A stretch of DNA of 64,000 nt from Amphritea atlantica (GCA_024397875.1 CP073344.1:1975001-2039000), one strand, 5' to 3'. Positions 1 through 9,474 are shown, counted from the stretch's first letter. The notes: a model not told the origin generated them from the letters alone. A program made the numbers and translations.

Positions 1-301
1 TGACCTTTACGTTGTGGCCCGGAGGCCAGTAAAACAGGTCATTGGTATTTACCGTCTCCTGTTTGCCGCTGGCATCGGTGGTGGTCAACTCACCTTTTAC
101 AACGAAGCCCCAGTGAGGACACTGACACATATTACCATCCAGCCCCTGAAACAGCGGAGTGGTATCGACACCGGCCGAAAGCGTGAAGTATTCTCCACTG
201 ATTTTCCCCAGCCCTGTGGCATCACCAAACTCCGTTTGCTGACGAATCACAGCGCCGGGAATCTCCATTTTTACATCAATGTCTTGTTTAGCTATTCGCA
301 T
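1..301 (-). CDS. cupin-domain protein (3' end outside window)
   Basis: The minus strand is open from ATG at 301 to the window edge, giving about 100 residues without a stop. A good ribosome site (AAGGAAA) lies 6-7 bases before the ATG. The segment NMCQCPHWGFVVKGEL, followed by a Tyr-Trp-Pro-Pro-Gly-His motif, has the pattern of small single-domain cupins: a His in the first cupin motif, then the PPGH turn. Substrate and function cannot be deduced. The C-terminus is missing because the window starts inside the gene. Confidence 0.75.
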   Translation of the reverse strand, partial: MRIAKQDIDVKMEIPGAVIRQQTEFGDATGLGKISGEYFTLSAGVDTTPLFQGLDGNMCQCPHWGFVVKGELTTTDASGKQETVNTNDLFYWPPGHNVKV

Positions 302-671
302 GCGGATTTCCTTTTTGCGGTTAAGTAAGTATGGCTACCGGGTCGTCAAGCAGACTGTATTCTGCCTACAACTACCGGGTAGCCTGATTGGCGCATTTTG
401 CTGCCGCAGCGGCTTAGCTGTGGGGATCTGTATGAAACTCATCCATGACAAAGCGCGATTCAGGTGCAGACTCTGTGACAGCCAGCTTAAGCTGCCAGAT
501 TCTCTGGTCTGCGAAACGATTAAACTGTTGCTATACAGGCAATAACTACACTGTTTCTGTATTAAAATGAGGAAAGTATCAGTGCTTCAGTAACACTAAT
601 CCGTTGGTACTCATCAAACCAGCTTAGGCCATAGATGGGAAGTTGACACTGTTGAACCTGCAAACAGACAA
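302..671. other. intergenic region without a recognisable gene
   Basis: No reading frame here has coding character. It contains an imperfect inverted repeat (GGCTACCGGGT near 333 against ACCGGGTAGCC near 373, one mismatch) that could be an operator or a weak hairpin upstream of the cupin gene. I see no tRNA or clear promoter. Confidence 0.5.
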
Positions 672-706
672 TAAAAAAGGCCGCTGCATCTCTGCAACGG
701 CCTTCA
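672..706 (-). terminator. rho-independent terminator of sppA
   Basis: Read on the minus strand, AAGGCCG and CGGCCTT arms enclose a short loop and are followed by a run of T. It lies directly after the sppA stop codon. Confidence 0.85.
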
Positions 707-723
707 CTTTCAGTGCCTGATTT

Positions 724-1728
724 TCAGCGCAGCTGTACTGAGTTGTTAAGCCCCATCTGGCTGGCGATGGTTTTACCAAAGGTAACGCCGAGCCGGTCGA
801 TCAACTGCTCCAGTGGTGAGCCTTTAGGTGTGTAGTCGACCAGTTTTTCTGCGCCGACAATTTCCCTGGCCACGTAACCGCTGCTGCCGAGACCGTCGAT
901 CAGGCCCAGATCCAGCGCCTGTTCGCCGGTCCATACCAGACCGCTGAACAACTGATCGTTTTGTTGCAGGCGGTCGCCACGACCTTTACGCACCTGATCG
1001 ATAAACTGCTTATGCGTCGTATCCAGCACCGTCTGCCAAAAAGCCCGGTCTTTATCCTTCAGTGGTGAAAACGGATCGAGGAAGGTTTTATTCTCACCCG
1101 AGATCAGGTTACGACGTTCAACGCCGACCTTCTCCATCAGATCAACAAATCCAAAGCCCGAAGATACCACGCCAATGGAGCCCACCAAACTGGCTTTATC
1201 GGCGTAAATTTCATCCGCAGAGGCTGCAATGTAGTACGCCCCTGATGCGCCAATATCCAGAATCACGGCGTAGACTTTTTTCTCAGGATGCAGCGCCCGC
1301 AGACGCTTTACTTCATCGTAGACATAGCCTGACTGAACCGGGCTGCCACCGGGACTGTTAATCCGCAGAATAATCGCCTTGCTCCCCTCATCTTCAAAGG
1401 CTCTGCGCAGCGCACCAATAATATGATCGGCACTGGCATCTTCGCCATCGGCAATCACACCTTTTACCTGTACCACTGCCGTATGCTCCCCACCCTCATC
1501 CATATCCGGGGTGAAAGTGTCCGCAAACAGATAAATGCCGAGAATCACAAACAGATAACCAAAGGTCAGCAATTTGAAGAAGATCCCCCAGCGACGGGCC
1601 GCACGCTGCTCTTTCTGCAGCCCCATCATGGTTTTCTCTATCAATCGCCACTCTTTGGTTTTGCTCTCACTTGGTTTTGCAGCTTCAGTTTCCTTGCTGT
1701 CTTCAGCTTCCCAGGGATTTGAGCCCAC
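724..1728 (-). CDS. sppA: S49 family signal peptide peptidase SppA (short form)
   Basis: Membrane-anchored serine protease that degrades cleaved signal peptides. The 334-residue protein has a charged cytoplasmic N-terminus, one transmembrane segment at about 48-69, and the S49 protease domain. The catalytic dyad is visible: Ser162 in DIGASGAYY and Lys214 in SGENKTF. The length fits the short SppA form (about 330 residues), not the 618-residue E. coli form. It follows the HAD phosphatase gene on the same strand with a 38-base gap, an arrangement also seen in Pseudomonas downstream of rluC, so co-transcription is likely. A terminator follows. Confidence 0.93.
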   Translation of the reverse strand: MGSNPWEAEDSKETEAAKPSESKTKEWRLIEKTMMGLQKEQRAARRWGIFFKLLTFGYLFVILGIYLFADTFTPDMDEGGEHTAVVQVKGVIADGEDASADHIIGALRRAFEDEGSKAIILRINSPGGSPVQSGYVYDEVKRLRALHPEKKVYAVILDIGASGAYYIAASADEIYADKASLVGSIGVVSSGFGFVDLMEKVGVERRNLISGENKTFLDPFSPLKDKDRAFWQTVLDTTHKQFIDQVRKGRGDRLQQNDQLFSGLVWTGEQALDLGLIDGLGSSGYVAREIVGAEKLVDYTPKGSPLEQLIDRLGVTFGKTIASQMGLNNSVQLR

Positions 1729-1766
1729 GCGGTTCTCCTTAATGTGCTTAAAATTTCATTATCGCT

Positions 1767-2429
1767 TTATGAATGATTCAGTGATACATCTGTCAGCCAG
1801 CTTTCCAGTTCAGGAAAACGGTGCATCACCAGTGCCGGGTTGTATTGCATTAACCGGTCAATATGATGCGCACCATAACTGACCGCTATCGTATCCATAC
1901 CTGCTCTGACACCCATTTCCAGATCAAATTCCGTATCACCGATCATCACCGCATCAGTTGCAGCTAAACCAGTCTCGTCAAGAATCTCTTCAAGCATATG
2001 CGGATGGGGCTTTGAGGTGGTTTCATCGGCACAGCGGGAGGTTTCAAACAGGTATTCAAGCCCCGTATCCCCAAAAACCCGCTGCAGTCCGCGGCGACTT
2101 TTACCGGTAGCAACGGCCAGCCGAAAGCCTTTCTGCCTGAGGTTAACCAGGGTTTCTTCTACACCCTCAAACAACGCAGTCGGCGTGTCGTCAGCATTCA
2201 GATAATAATGGCCATAGCGCTCCCGCAATTGGGGGATGATGGCATCGTCGACATCAGGAATCAGCGCCCGAATCGCTTCAGGCAATCCCAGCCCAATAAT
2301 GTTACGCACAGCGTCATCGGTCAGTTCAGGCTGATCGAGATCCCGCGCTGCTTTTTGCATGCTGGAAACGATCCGTGCAGCAGAATCGATGATGGTGCCG
2401 TCCCAGTCAAAAATCAGTAACTTGTACAA
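1767..2429 (-). CDS. HAD-superfamily phosphatase (Gph-like)
   Basis: Predicted soluble phosphohydrolase of HAD subfamily IA, related to phosphoglycolate phosphatase. The nucleophile motif DWDGT is at residues 8-12. The motif II region VATGKSRRG, the motif III lysine in TSKPHP, and the motif IV acidic pair in MIGDTEFD are all present, so it should be active. Substrate is unknown. In pseudomonads the homologue sits between rluC and sppA. Here sppA follows but rluC does not precede it; upstream is the SDR gene. Confidence 0.85.
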   Translation of the reverse strand: MYKLLIFDWDGTIIDSAARIVSSMQKAARDLDQPELTDDAVRNIIGLGLPEAIRALIPDVDDAIIPQLRERYGHYYLNADDTPTALFEGVEETLVNLRQKGFRLAVATGKSRRGLQRVFGDTGLEYLFETSRCADETTSKPHPHMLEEILDETGLAATDAVMIGDTEFDLEMGVRAGMDTIAVSYGAHHIDRLMQYNPALVMHRFPELESWLTDVSLNHS

Positions 2430-2531
2430 AATAAATATCCCAAGCTGTTATTCGCAAATCTGTAAACCGATCTTACGTTAACAGCGCGATAAAGATAACC
2501 TCAGGCTTACAATTAAGCAGGGCAAGCCGGC

Positions 2532-3278
2532 TTAATTTTCCTGTACCAGCGGGCGGATAAGCAGTTCGCTGACATCCACATGTGCCGGCTGGGTGATGGC
2601 ATACAGAATGGCATTGGCGATATCCTCGGGCTTGAGATTGAGCATATCTTCACCATACATATTGCCTTTCACGGCTGCGCGGATCTTCTCATGGACAATA
2701 CTGTCTGGCAACTCAGTATCTACCGAGCCAGGCTGAATATCAGTCACCCGTACACCGTAGCGGATCGCCTCTTTTCGCAGGGTGTCAGAGATCGCCCGTA
2801 CCGCATGCTTGGTTCCGGCGTAGACTCCCGCACTGGGATAGGTCAGCCGGGCGGCGACCGAACTTATATTAACGATATGTCCCTGCTTGCGCTCAGCCAT
2901 GCCGGGATAGACCCCATTGATCGCATACAACACGCCCTTAATATTAGTATCGATCATCTGCTCCCACTCATCTACCCGGCCATTGATGATCGGGCTGATC
3001 GGCATGGTGCCGGCGTTGTTAATGAGGATATCGACACCGCCCAGCGAGGCGATCATCTCAGCCACTGTCTGCATCCCCTGTCGGTCTGATACATCAACAG
3101 TGGCGATAGTGACTTTACGTCCCTGCTTACCGATCTCATCCGCCAGCTGCTGTAGCCGTTCTTCACGCCGGGCACTGATCACCAGATCGGCACCTTCAGC
3201 GGCTAACAACCTTGCTGTCGCCCGGCCGATACCGGAACTGGCACCGGTAATCCAGGCCGTTTTACCTGATAACTTCAT
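2532..3278 (-). CDS. SDR family NAD(P)-dependent oxidoreductase
   Basis: Short-chain dehydrogenase of 248 residues, the usual size for a classical SDR. The cofactor motif TGASSGIG is at 11-18, NNAG is near 87-90, and the catalytic YxxxK is Tyr153/Lys157. It resembles the YdfG/clavulanate-dehydrogenase-like branch that acts on small hydroxy acids or aldehydes, but the substrate cannot be fixed. It lies on the same strand as the hydratase and paaN genes, 129 bases downstream of the hydratase, so it may be the last gene of that arm. Confidence 0.85.
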   Translation of the reverse strand: MKLSGKTAWITGASSGIGRATARLLAAEGADLVISARREERLQQLADEIGKQGRKVTIATVDVSDRQGMQTVAEMIASLGGVDILINNAGTMPISPIINGRVDEWEQMIDTNIKGVLYAINGVYPGMAERKQGHIVNISSVAARLTYPSAGVYAGTKHAVRAISDTLRKEAIRYGVRVTDIQPGSVDTELPDSIVHEKIRAAVKGNMYGEDMLNLKPEDIANAILYAITQPAHVDVSELLIRPLVQEN

Positions 3279-3407
3279 AACATTAACTCTGCTTATTTAT
3301 CTGATCATTTATCTGAATGATGACTAACAGTATACCGCTTCCAGAAACACAAAAGCCGCCAGTACGATGTCATGGCGGCTTTATCAGAACGGTTTAACTG
3401 CTCTATA

Positions 3408-4193
3408 TCAGCGGTTTTTGAACTCCGGTTTACGTTTTTCTGCGAAGGCGTTCATCCCTTCGGCACAATCATCAAAGGCGAAAGTGGCTTCAAATGCCCG
3501 GCGTTCAAACCGCAAACCATCGTCGAGAGAACAGCTAACTGCCATGTTAACACTCTCTTTAATCAGCATAACCGCAGGCTGTGACATTGAGGCAATCTTA
3601 GACGCTGTTTTAAGCGCCTGCTCGGCCAGACATTCAGCCGGTACGATACGCGCAACCAGGCCGACTCGCTCGGCTTCCGGCGCATCCATCATACGACCGG
3701 TCAGACACATCTCCATCGCTTTGGCCTTGCCTACCGCTTTAGTGAGTCGCTGAGTGCCTCCGGCCCCCGGCATCGTGCCAATGCCGATTTCAGGCTGGCC
3801 GAACTTAGCCGTATCAGCGGCGATTATAAAATCGCAGGCCATGGTCATCTCACAACCACCGCCCAGTGCAAAACCGGCGACCGCTGCAATAACCGGCTTA
3901 CGGGCATCTTCAATGGCACGCCAGCAGTCTCGCTGAACCCGGGGAAAATCCTTACGATGCAGGTCGGCAAACGACTGTCCCTTCATCTCCTTTATATCGG
4001 CCCCCGCAGCAAACACCTGTTCGCCACCGGTGATGATGATACAGCCGATGCCTTCATCGGCTTCAAACTGATCAATCGCCTCACCCACTTCACGACACAG
4101 CATTTCGTTCAGCGCGTTCATTACTTCAGGTCGGTTGAGCGTAATAATCCCAACCCCCTGATTCACTTCCGTCAGAATGCAATGGTAGTTCAT
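3408..4193 (-). CDS. enoyl-CoA hydratase/isomerase family protein
   Basis: Crotonase-fold enzyme of 261 residues. The oxyanion-hole segments AAGADIKEM and FALGGGCEM are present. Both catalytic glutamates of true hydratases can be seen (GGGCE and the Glu in GQPEIGIG), so hydration of an enoyl-CoA is expected rather than isomerisation. It lies 27 bases downstream of paaN on the same strand, which suggests a role in phenylacetate or a related acyl-CoA pathway. It is a paralogue of the paaF-type gene on the opposite arm. Whether it is a second dehydroadipyl-CoA hydratase or serves beta-oxidation is open. Confidence 0.85.
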   Translation of the reverse strand: MNYHCILTEVNQGVGIITLNRPEVMNALNEMLCREVGEAIDQFEADEGIGCIIITGGEQVFAAGADIKEMKGQSFADLHRKDFPRVQRDCWRAIEDARKPVIAAVAGFALGGGCEMTMACDFIIAADTAKFGQPEIGIGTMPGAGGTQRLTKAVGKAKAMEMCLTGRMMDAPEAERVGLVARIVPAECLAEQALKTASKIASMSQPAVMLIKESVNMAVSCSLDDGLRFERRAFEATFAFDDCAEGMNAFAEKRKPEFKNR

Positions 4194-4220
4194 AACCAGC
4201 CCTTTTCCGTTACTTTTCTG

Positions 4221-5900
4221 TTATGCGTGTTTGCGGCTCTGGATAATACGGAAACGGTTCGCGACATAGGCCAGATCTGACAGTGAAGCATTAGCGGCCG
4301 GGTTACAGCCGGTGGCATGAAAATCACTGAAAGCCGCACTCTGATTAACATAGACTCCCGCAGTCAGATTGATAGACAGTGCAACACCGGAATCCAGTGC
4401 CGCCTCTTCAATCTGTTCCAGCACGGCATCGCTGGTTGAGTAGCACCCCATGGTGATCGCACCGTGATTCTTTACCGCCTTATGGGCCAGCTCGATAGAA
4501 TGAGCGGTGCTGTCGGTGCGTACCAGGAAGCTGATCGGACCGAACAGCTCTTCCATATAGGCATCCTCTTTATCTGCATCCACAGCGATCAGCAGCGGAC
4601 TGCGCATCCGCCCCTCTTTAAACCACGGGTTTTCAGGACGATCAGATTCGCGTACCACAGTACCGATCTGCTCACCCAGTTCGCGGGCGCTGTCGACTCG
4701 CTTGTCTGTAACGTCTGCCTGAATGCAACCCAGCACCATGCCGGCACGTTCCGGATCAGAGAGGAAACGGGTAATGCCGGTGCTCAACGCTTCAGCGACT
4801 TCATCGAAACTTTTGTGCCCCTGATCGGTTTCGATACCCTCAGCCGGGATAAAGATATCCTGAGGCGTGGTACACATCTGCCCGGAATATAGACTCAGAG
4901 TAAACGAAAGATTCTGAATCATCCCTTTAAAGTTATCGGTAGAGTCGATAATGATGGTATTAACACCCGCTTTCTCGGTGTAAACCTGAGCCTGATGGCA
5001 GTTATGCTCCAGCCAGTCGCCGAATGGCGTATTACCGGTGAAATCGATCAGCTTCACTTCGTCCCGCTGCGCCAGCTCCTTGGTGCAGGGCTGAGCAGGA
5101 TCGGCATCGATAACCATAGAAACGATATGGGGCGGCAGACCCTGTTCACTCAACACTTCCTGAGCGATTCTAACGCTGATCGCTGCAGGCAGAATACCGG
5201 CCGGATGGGGTTTAACCACCACTGGATTACCGGTGACCAGCGACGCAAACAGGCCGGGGTAGGTATTCCAGGTCGGAAAAGTTGAACAACCGATCACCAG
5301 AGCCACACCACGTCCGGCTACAGTGAATGTCTTTTTCATTACCAGCGGATCATGCTTGCCCTGCGGCTTGGTCCAGGTTGCTGTCGCAGGCGAATGGGTC
5401 ATCGCATCATAGCCATAAGCCACCGCTTCAAGACCGCGATCCTGAGCATGGGGACCTCCAGCCTGAAAGGCCATCATAAAGCCCTGACCGGAGGTATGCA
5501 TCACCGCATAGCCGATCTCAAAGCTGCGCTGATTAATTCGCTTGAGAATTTCGAGACAGATTCCTGTACGGGCTTCAACACCGATATCACGCCAGACTTT
5601 TCGCGCTTCATTCATCGCTGGCAGCAGAATATCGATATCAACCGTCGGATATTTGATTCCAAGATCAAAACCATAGGGGGAGGCTTCACTACCCGCTTCT
5701 CCGGTGATGCCAGGCATATCCAGCATAAAGGAACCATTCAGGTGCGCCTTGAATGCCGCCTGCCCGTCCTTATCGGCGGTTTCACCATATTTTCGAGGGC
5801 TGGGGCTTTCAGCATATGCACTGTAATAATCACGGGTACGTAACGCGTTCAGCGCGGCATCAAGTTTTGCTTTGTGCAGATCAAACAGGGTTTGGCTCAT
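4221..5900 (-). CDS. paaN: phenylacetic acid degradation protein PaaN (aldehyde dehydrogenase)
   Basis: A 559-residue aldehyde-dehydrogenase-fold protein matching the PaaN family of about 550 residues. That family replaces the dehydrogenase half of PaaZ and is expected to oxidise the ring-opened semialdehyde CoA thioester. The catalytic cysteine is in the YSGQMCTTPQD segment, near residue 345. The substrate-side motifs FTGNTPFGDWLE and EELFGPISFLV are typical of the fold. There is no C-terminal MaoC-like hydratase domain as in E. coli PaaZ, so ring hydrolysis must come from another protein. The gene is divergent from paaF and begins the minus-strand arm. Confidence 0.9.
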   Translation of the reverse strand: MSQTLFDLHKAKLDAALNALRTRDYYSAYAESPSPRKYGETADKDGQAAFKAHLNGSFMLDMPGITGEAGSEASPYGFDLGIKYPTVDIDILLPAMNEARKVWRDIGVEARTGICLEILKRINQRSFEIGYAVMHTSGQGFMMAFQAGGPHAQDRGLEAVAYGYDAMTHSPATATWTKPQGKHDPLVMKKTFTVAGRGVALVIGCSTFPTWNTYPGLFASLVTGNPVVVKPHPAGILPAAISVRIAQEVLSEQGLPPHIVSMVIDADPAQPCTKELAQRDEVKLIDFTGNTPFGDWLEHNCHQAQVYTEKAGVNTIIIDSTDNFKGMIQNLSFTLSLYSGQMCTTPQDIFIPAEGIETDQGHKSFDEVAEALSTGITRFLSDPERAGMVLGCIQADVTDKRVDSARELGEQIGTVVRESDRPENPWFKEGRMRSPLLIAVDADKEDAYMEELFGPISFLVRTDSTAHSIELAHKAVKNHGAITMGCYSTSDAVLEQIEEAALDSGVALSINLTAGVYVNQSAAFSDFHATGCNPAANASLSDLAYVANRFRIIQSRKHA

Positions 5901-5947
5901 ACCAGATTCTCTTTCTTTTATTTGGCCCGGAAGGCTTTTATCTCTTA

Positions 5948-5982
5948 GCAGAACGGCCTTGTGTAGAACTCGGCCGTTCTGC
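5948..5982. promoter_or_regulatory. perfect 11-bp inverted repeat in the paaN leader
   Basis: GCAGAACGGCC and GGCCGTTCTGC flank a 13-base loop, 48 bases upstream of the paaN start. In paaN mRNA it would form a strong hairpin. No T-run follows it on the minus strand, so it is not a standard terminator. It could be an operator or a leader structure. Confidence 0.6.
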
Positions 5983-6017
5983 CTGCATAGGTTTTATGAC
6001 TACCATTGTCACCCAGA

Positions 6018-6076
6018 CCGGTTGTAACAAAGTCTGCTTTACTGTGCTTTATTAAAGCAGACTTTGTTACAACCGG
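6018..6076. promoter_or_regulatory. perfect 24-bp inverted repeat in the paaN/paaF divergent region
   Basis: The arms at 6018-6041 and 6053-6076 are exact reverse complements of 24 bases, separated by an 11-base loop. The arms begin CCGGTTGTAACAAAG. No T-run follows on either side. The position between divergent paa arms suggests a regulator site or a transcribed hairpin. The length is far more than a single operator needs. A TATAAT-like element near 6150 could serve the rightward arm. Confidence 0.65.
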
Positions 6077-6368
6077 GGCTTAACTGGCTGACTAATCACT
6101 GTATGTATAAAAGATACACTAAACAAAGTGATACGAAAAGACAATTTATCTATAATATATTTGTATCCCTTTGCCGTTTTACGGTAACCTGTGCTCTGCT
6201 GGTTAAAATGGTGATGCCTGCAAAGACAGACACCCTCACAGAACCGGGAGGATTCCAGTTTGTTGGTTCATAAACCATCAAACAGAGTTCTCCACTAAAA
6301 TAATAGACATTAGCCCGCCGGGCTTAGGCTGACAGCCACTTTCGATACCCACTATGCTGAGAAATACC

Positions 6369-7148
6369 ATGCCTGATTATCAAGATATTCTGGTTACGGC
6401 GCCTGATTCAGGGGTAATAACGATTACCCTGAACCGCCCTGAAGCACGCAATGCTCTGTGCAATAACCTGCTACGGGAGTTAGCAGAGACACTCGACGCC
6501 ACCATCAGCAATGACAACGTCAGAGCTGTGGTTATCACCGGCGGCGAAAAAGTCTTCGCTGCCGGGGCTGACATCAAAGAGATGGCTGAACTGGATGCTG
6601 TCGGAGTAATGAACGATATCCGCCCCACCTACTGGCGACGTATCGCACAATACCCTAAACCGATTATTGCTGCGGTCAACGGCTTCGCCCTGGGTGGCGG
6701 CTGTGAACTGATGATGCACTGCGATATTGTTATCGCGGGCGACAATGCTCAGTTTGGCCAGCCAGAGATAAACCTGGGGATTATCCCCGGTGCTGGTGGT
6801 ACGCAACGATTACTCCGAACCGTAGGTAAATCGATGGCAATGCAACTGGTGCTCTCCGGTGAATTTATCAGTGCCGAACAGGCCCGTGATTTTGGCCTGG
6901 TAAGCGAAATAACGATCCCTGAAATGAGTTATAGCCGGGCGTTAAAGCTGGCAAAGAGTATCGCTGGGAAACCCCCGCTTGCCGTGCGCCTGGCAAAAGA
7001 ATCACTGCTTAAAGCCTATGAGACGACGCTGGAAACCGGACTTAATCTGGAACGTAAGGCCTTTACCCTGCTGGCTGCCACAGAAGATAGAAACGAAGGC
7101 ATCGCTGCCTTCATGGAAAAACGTCGACCTGACTTTCGAGGAAAATAA
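6369..7148 (+). CDS. paaF: 2,3-dehydroadipyl-CoA hydratase PaaF-like enoyl-CoA hydratase
   Basis: Crotonase-family hydratase that would hydrate 2,3-dehydroadipyl-CoA in the beta-oxidation part of phenylacetate breakdown. AAGADIKEM, FALGGGCEL and GQPEINLGIIPGAGG give the oxyanion hole and both catalytic glutamates. I prefer ATG 6369 (MPDYQD) because a TGAGAAA purine stretch precedes it; the in-frame ATG at 6354 has none. The protein is then 259 residues. It is the first gene of paaF-paaG-paaH-paaI, with 4 bases between it and paaG. The exact substrate is inferred from context. Confidence 0.86.
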   Translation: MPDYQDILVTAPDSGVITITLNRPEARNALCNNLLRELAETLDATISNDNVRAVVITGGEKVFAAGADIKEMAELDAVGVMNDIRPTYWRRIAQYPKPIIAAVNGFALGGGCELMMHCDIVIAGDNAQFGQPEINLGIIPGAGGTQRLLRTVGKSMAMQLVLSGEFISAEQARDFGLVSEITIPEMSYSRALKLAKSIAGKPPLAVRLAKESLLKAYETTLETGLNLERKAFTLLAATEDRNEGIAAFMEKRRPDFRGK

Positions 7149-7152
7149 TAAG

Positions 7153-7944
7153 ATGTCATATAACACTATTGAATTTGAGATTACCCAGGGGGTCGCCGTC
7201 CTGACACTGAACCGGCCGGAAAGCCTCAACAGTTTCAACACTGAGATGCACGCTGAGGTTCGCGATGTTCTTAAGCAGGTAAGGAAAGATGAGGCTGTTC
7301 GCTGCCTGCTGATAACCGGTAACGGCCGGGGTTTCTGCGCCGGTCAGGATCTCAGCGACCGGGCAGTGGATCCCGACGCAGAGGTGCCAAACCTGGGTGA
7401 ATCCATCGAAAAAAATTATAACCCGATGATCCGCGCTATCGCCTCACTGGAGATGCCGGTAATATGCGCGGTTAACGGTGTAGCCGCGGGTGCGGGGGCT
7501 AATATCGCACTGGCCTGTGATATCGTGCTGGCAGCAAAAACGGCCAGCTTTATCCAGGCATTCTGCAAGATCGGCCTGATTCCGGATTCCGGTGGCACCT
7601 GGACATTGCCCCGTGCAATCGGATTCCCACGCGCCATGGCGCTGTCTTTGCTGGGCGAAAAACTCTCTGCAGAACAGGCCGAGCAATGGGGAATGATCTG
7701 GAAAACCTACGAGCCTGAAGCATTGAGCGATGCGGCGCTGAGCATGGCTAAACAGTTAGCCACCCAGCCCACTAAAGGCCTTGCACTGATTAAACGCGCA
7801 CTGCAGTCGTCTGCCAACAACAGCTTTGATGAGCAGTTGGACCTGGAAAGGGATCTGCAAACCCTGGCGGGACGCACAGACGATTACCGTGAAGGGGTCA
7901 GCGCATTTATGACCAAACGCCCGCCACAATTTACTGGTAAGTAA
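7153..7944 (+). CDS. paaG: 2-(1,2-epoxy-1,2-dihydrophenyl)acetyl-CoA isomerase PaaG
   Basis: Crotonase-fold isomerase of 263 residues that converts ring-1,2-epoxyphenylacetyl-CoA to the oxepin and also shifts the double bond later in the pathway. The segment GLIPDSGGTW carries an aspartate where hydratases have a catalytic glutamate, and GVAAGAGAN lacks the other glutamate; both are hallmarks of PaaG. The start is ATG 7153, just after the paaF stop, although the frame stays open further upstream into paaF. It is followed by paaH with 14 bases between them. Confidence 0.92.
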   Translation: MSYNTIEFEITQGVAVLTLNRPESLNSFNTEMHAEVRDVLKQVRKDEAVRCLLITGNGRGFCAGQDLSDRAVDPDAEVPNLGESIEKNYNPMIRAIASLEMPVICAVNGVAAGAGANIALACDIVLAAKTASFIQAFCKIGLIPDSGGTWTLPRAIGFPRAMALSLLGEKLSAEQAEQWGMIWKTYEPEALSDAALSMAKQLATQPTKGLALIKRALQSSANNSFDEQLDLERDLQTLAGRTDDYREGVSAFMTKRPPQFTGK

Positions 7945-7958
7945 CGGAGTAAACAGAT

Positions 7959-9473
7959 ATGAGCCGTTTTACAAATGACTCAGTAATCGCCGTTATCGGT
8001 GCAGGCACAATGGGTGCCGGAATTGCACAGGTAGCCGCAAACGCTGGCCATCAGGTACTGCTGTATGATGCCGCTGAAGGCGCAGCCAAACGGGGTATTG
8101 ATAATACTGCTAAAGGGCTGGCTAAACTGGTTCAGCGGGGCAAAATCACGCAGACAGACGCAGACGCCCTGCTAGCCCGCTTAAACCCTGTTGATGCACT
8201 AACGGACCTGGCTTCTGCCAACCTGGTTATCGAAGCGATTGTCGAACGCCTGGACATTAAGCAGCAGGTCTTTGGTCAACTGGAAGAGATCTGTGCCGAG
8301 AGCACCGTCATCGCAACCAATACCTCCTCGATATCAGTAACCGCCATTGGCTCAACACTGCAGCGACCACAAAATCTGGTGGGCATGCACTTCTTCAATC
8401 CAGCGCCAATTATGAAACTGGTCGAAGTGATCAGTGGTCTCGATACTGACCCACAGATTGCCGCTGATATCTATGCGCTTTCAGCCAGCTGGGGGAAGCA
8501 ACCGGTACTGGCTAAGTCAACACCTGGATTTATCGTTAACAGGGTAGCCCGCCCCTTCTATGCTGAAGGTTTGCGAATCTGTCAGGAAGGCGGCGCTGAT
8601 ATCGCCACTATCGATGCACTGATGCGTGAATGCGGTGGATTCCGCATGGGGCCCTTCGAACTGATGGATCTGATCGGTCATGATGTCAATTACGCGGTAA
8701 CCTGCTCGGTCTTTTCTGCATTCTATAACGATCAGCGCTTCCTGCCGTCACTGATCCAGAAAGAGCTGGTTGATGCCGGTCATCTGGGACGTAAAACCGG
8801 ACGGGGCTTTTATGATTACAGTGACAATGCGGTTAAACCCGCGGTAAAAACGGCTGATCCCTGCCCGGCACCTGAGTCAATCACCGTCGAGGGCGCTCTG
8901 GGTGTTGCCGAACCTCTCGTTTCACTGTTTGAACAAGCCGGTATCAGAGTCAACCGGATCGATAATGATGAAGTGGAAGGGATGATCACAGTCGGTGACG
9001 CCACGGTAATGCTCACAAACGGCCAGTTCACCACTATGAGAGCCGGTGAAACCCTGCGTCCCAACCTGATCAATTTTGATCTGGCGCTGAATTATAGCCA
9101 GGCCACTCGTATAGCGCTGGCACCTGCCGATCAGGCATCAGCCGAAGCGATTCAGGCAGCCGTTGGTCTGTTTCAGGCGATCGGCAAGTCTGTCAGCATT
9201 ATTGATGATATACCCGGTATGATCGTAATGCGTACGGTCTGCATGCTGGCCAACGAGGGATTCGATGCCGTAAACCAACAGGTCTGTGATGAACAGGCGG
9301 TCGATATCGCCATGAAAGGCGGCGTGAACTACCCCTGCGGCCCGATTGAATGGGTGAACAATCTCGAACTCAGCTATGCGCTCGATGTTCTGGATAACCT
9401 GATGGATGCTTACGGTGAAGACCGTTACCGGGCATCTCCCCTATTACTGAGAAAAGTGGCCGGAGGTGCCTGA
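7959..9473 (+). CDS. paaH: 3-hydroxyacyl-CoA dehydrogenase PaaH
   Basis: NAD-dependent oxidation of 3-hydroxyadipyl-CoA to 3-oxoadipyl-CoA. The 504-residue protein has an N-terminal Rossmann domain (GAGTMGAGIAQV from residue 14), the hydroxyacyl-CoA dehydrogenase signature region GFIVNRVARPFYAEG, and a second C-terminal helical domain repeat, the length and layout of PaaH. GGAGG-type spacing upstream (ACGGAGTAAACAGAT) supports the ATG at 7959. Its end abuts paaI, so the two are translationally coupled. Confidence 0.93.
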   Translation: MSRFTNDSVIAVIGAGTMGAGIAQVAANAGHQVLLYDAAEGAAKRGIDNTAKGLAKLVQRGKITQTDADALLARLNPVDALTDLASANLVIEAIVERLDIKQQVFGQLEEICAESTVIATNTSSISVTAIGSTLQRPQNLVGMHFFNPAPIMKLVEVISGLDTDPQIAADIYALSASWGKQPVLAKSTPGFIVNRVARPFYAEGLRICQEGGADIATIDALMRECGGFRMGPFELMDLIGHDVNYAVTCSVFSAFYNDQRFLPSLIQKELVDAGHLGRKTGRGFYDYSDNAVKPAVKTADPCPAPESITVEGALGVAEPLVSLFEQAGIRVNRIDNDEVEGMITVGDATVMLTNGQFTTMRAGETLRPNLINFDLALNYSQATRIALAPADQASAEAIQAAVGLFQAIGKSVSIIDDIPGMIVMRTVCMLANEGFDAVNQQVCDEQAVDIAMKGGVNYPCGPIEWVNNLELSYALDVLDNLMDAYGEDRYRASPLLLRKVAGGA

Positions 9474-9474
9474 G

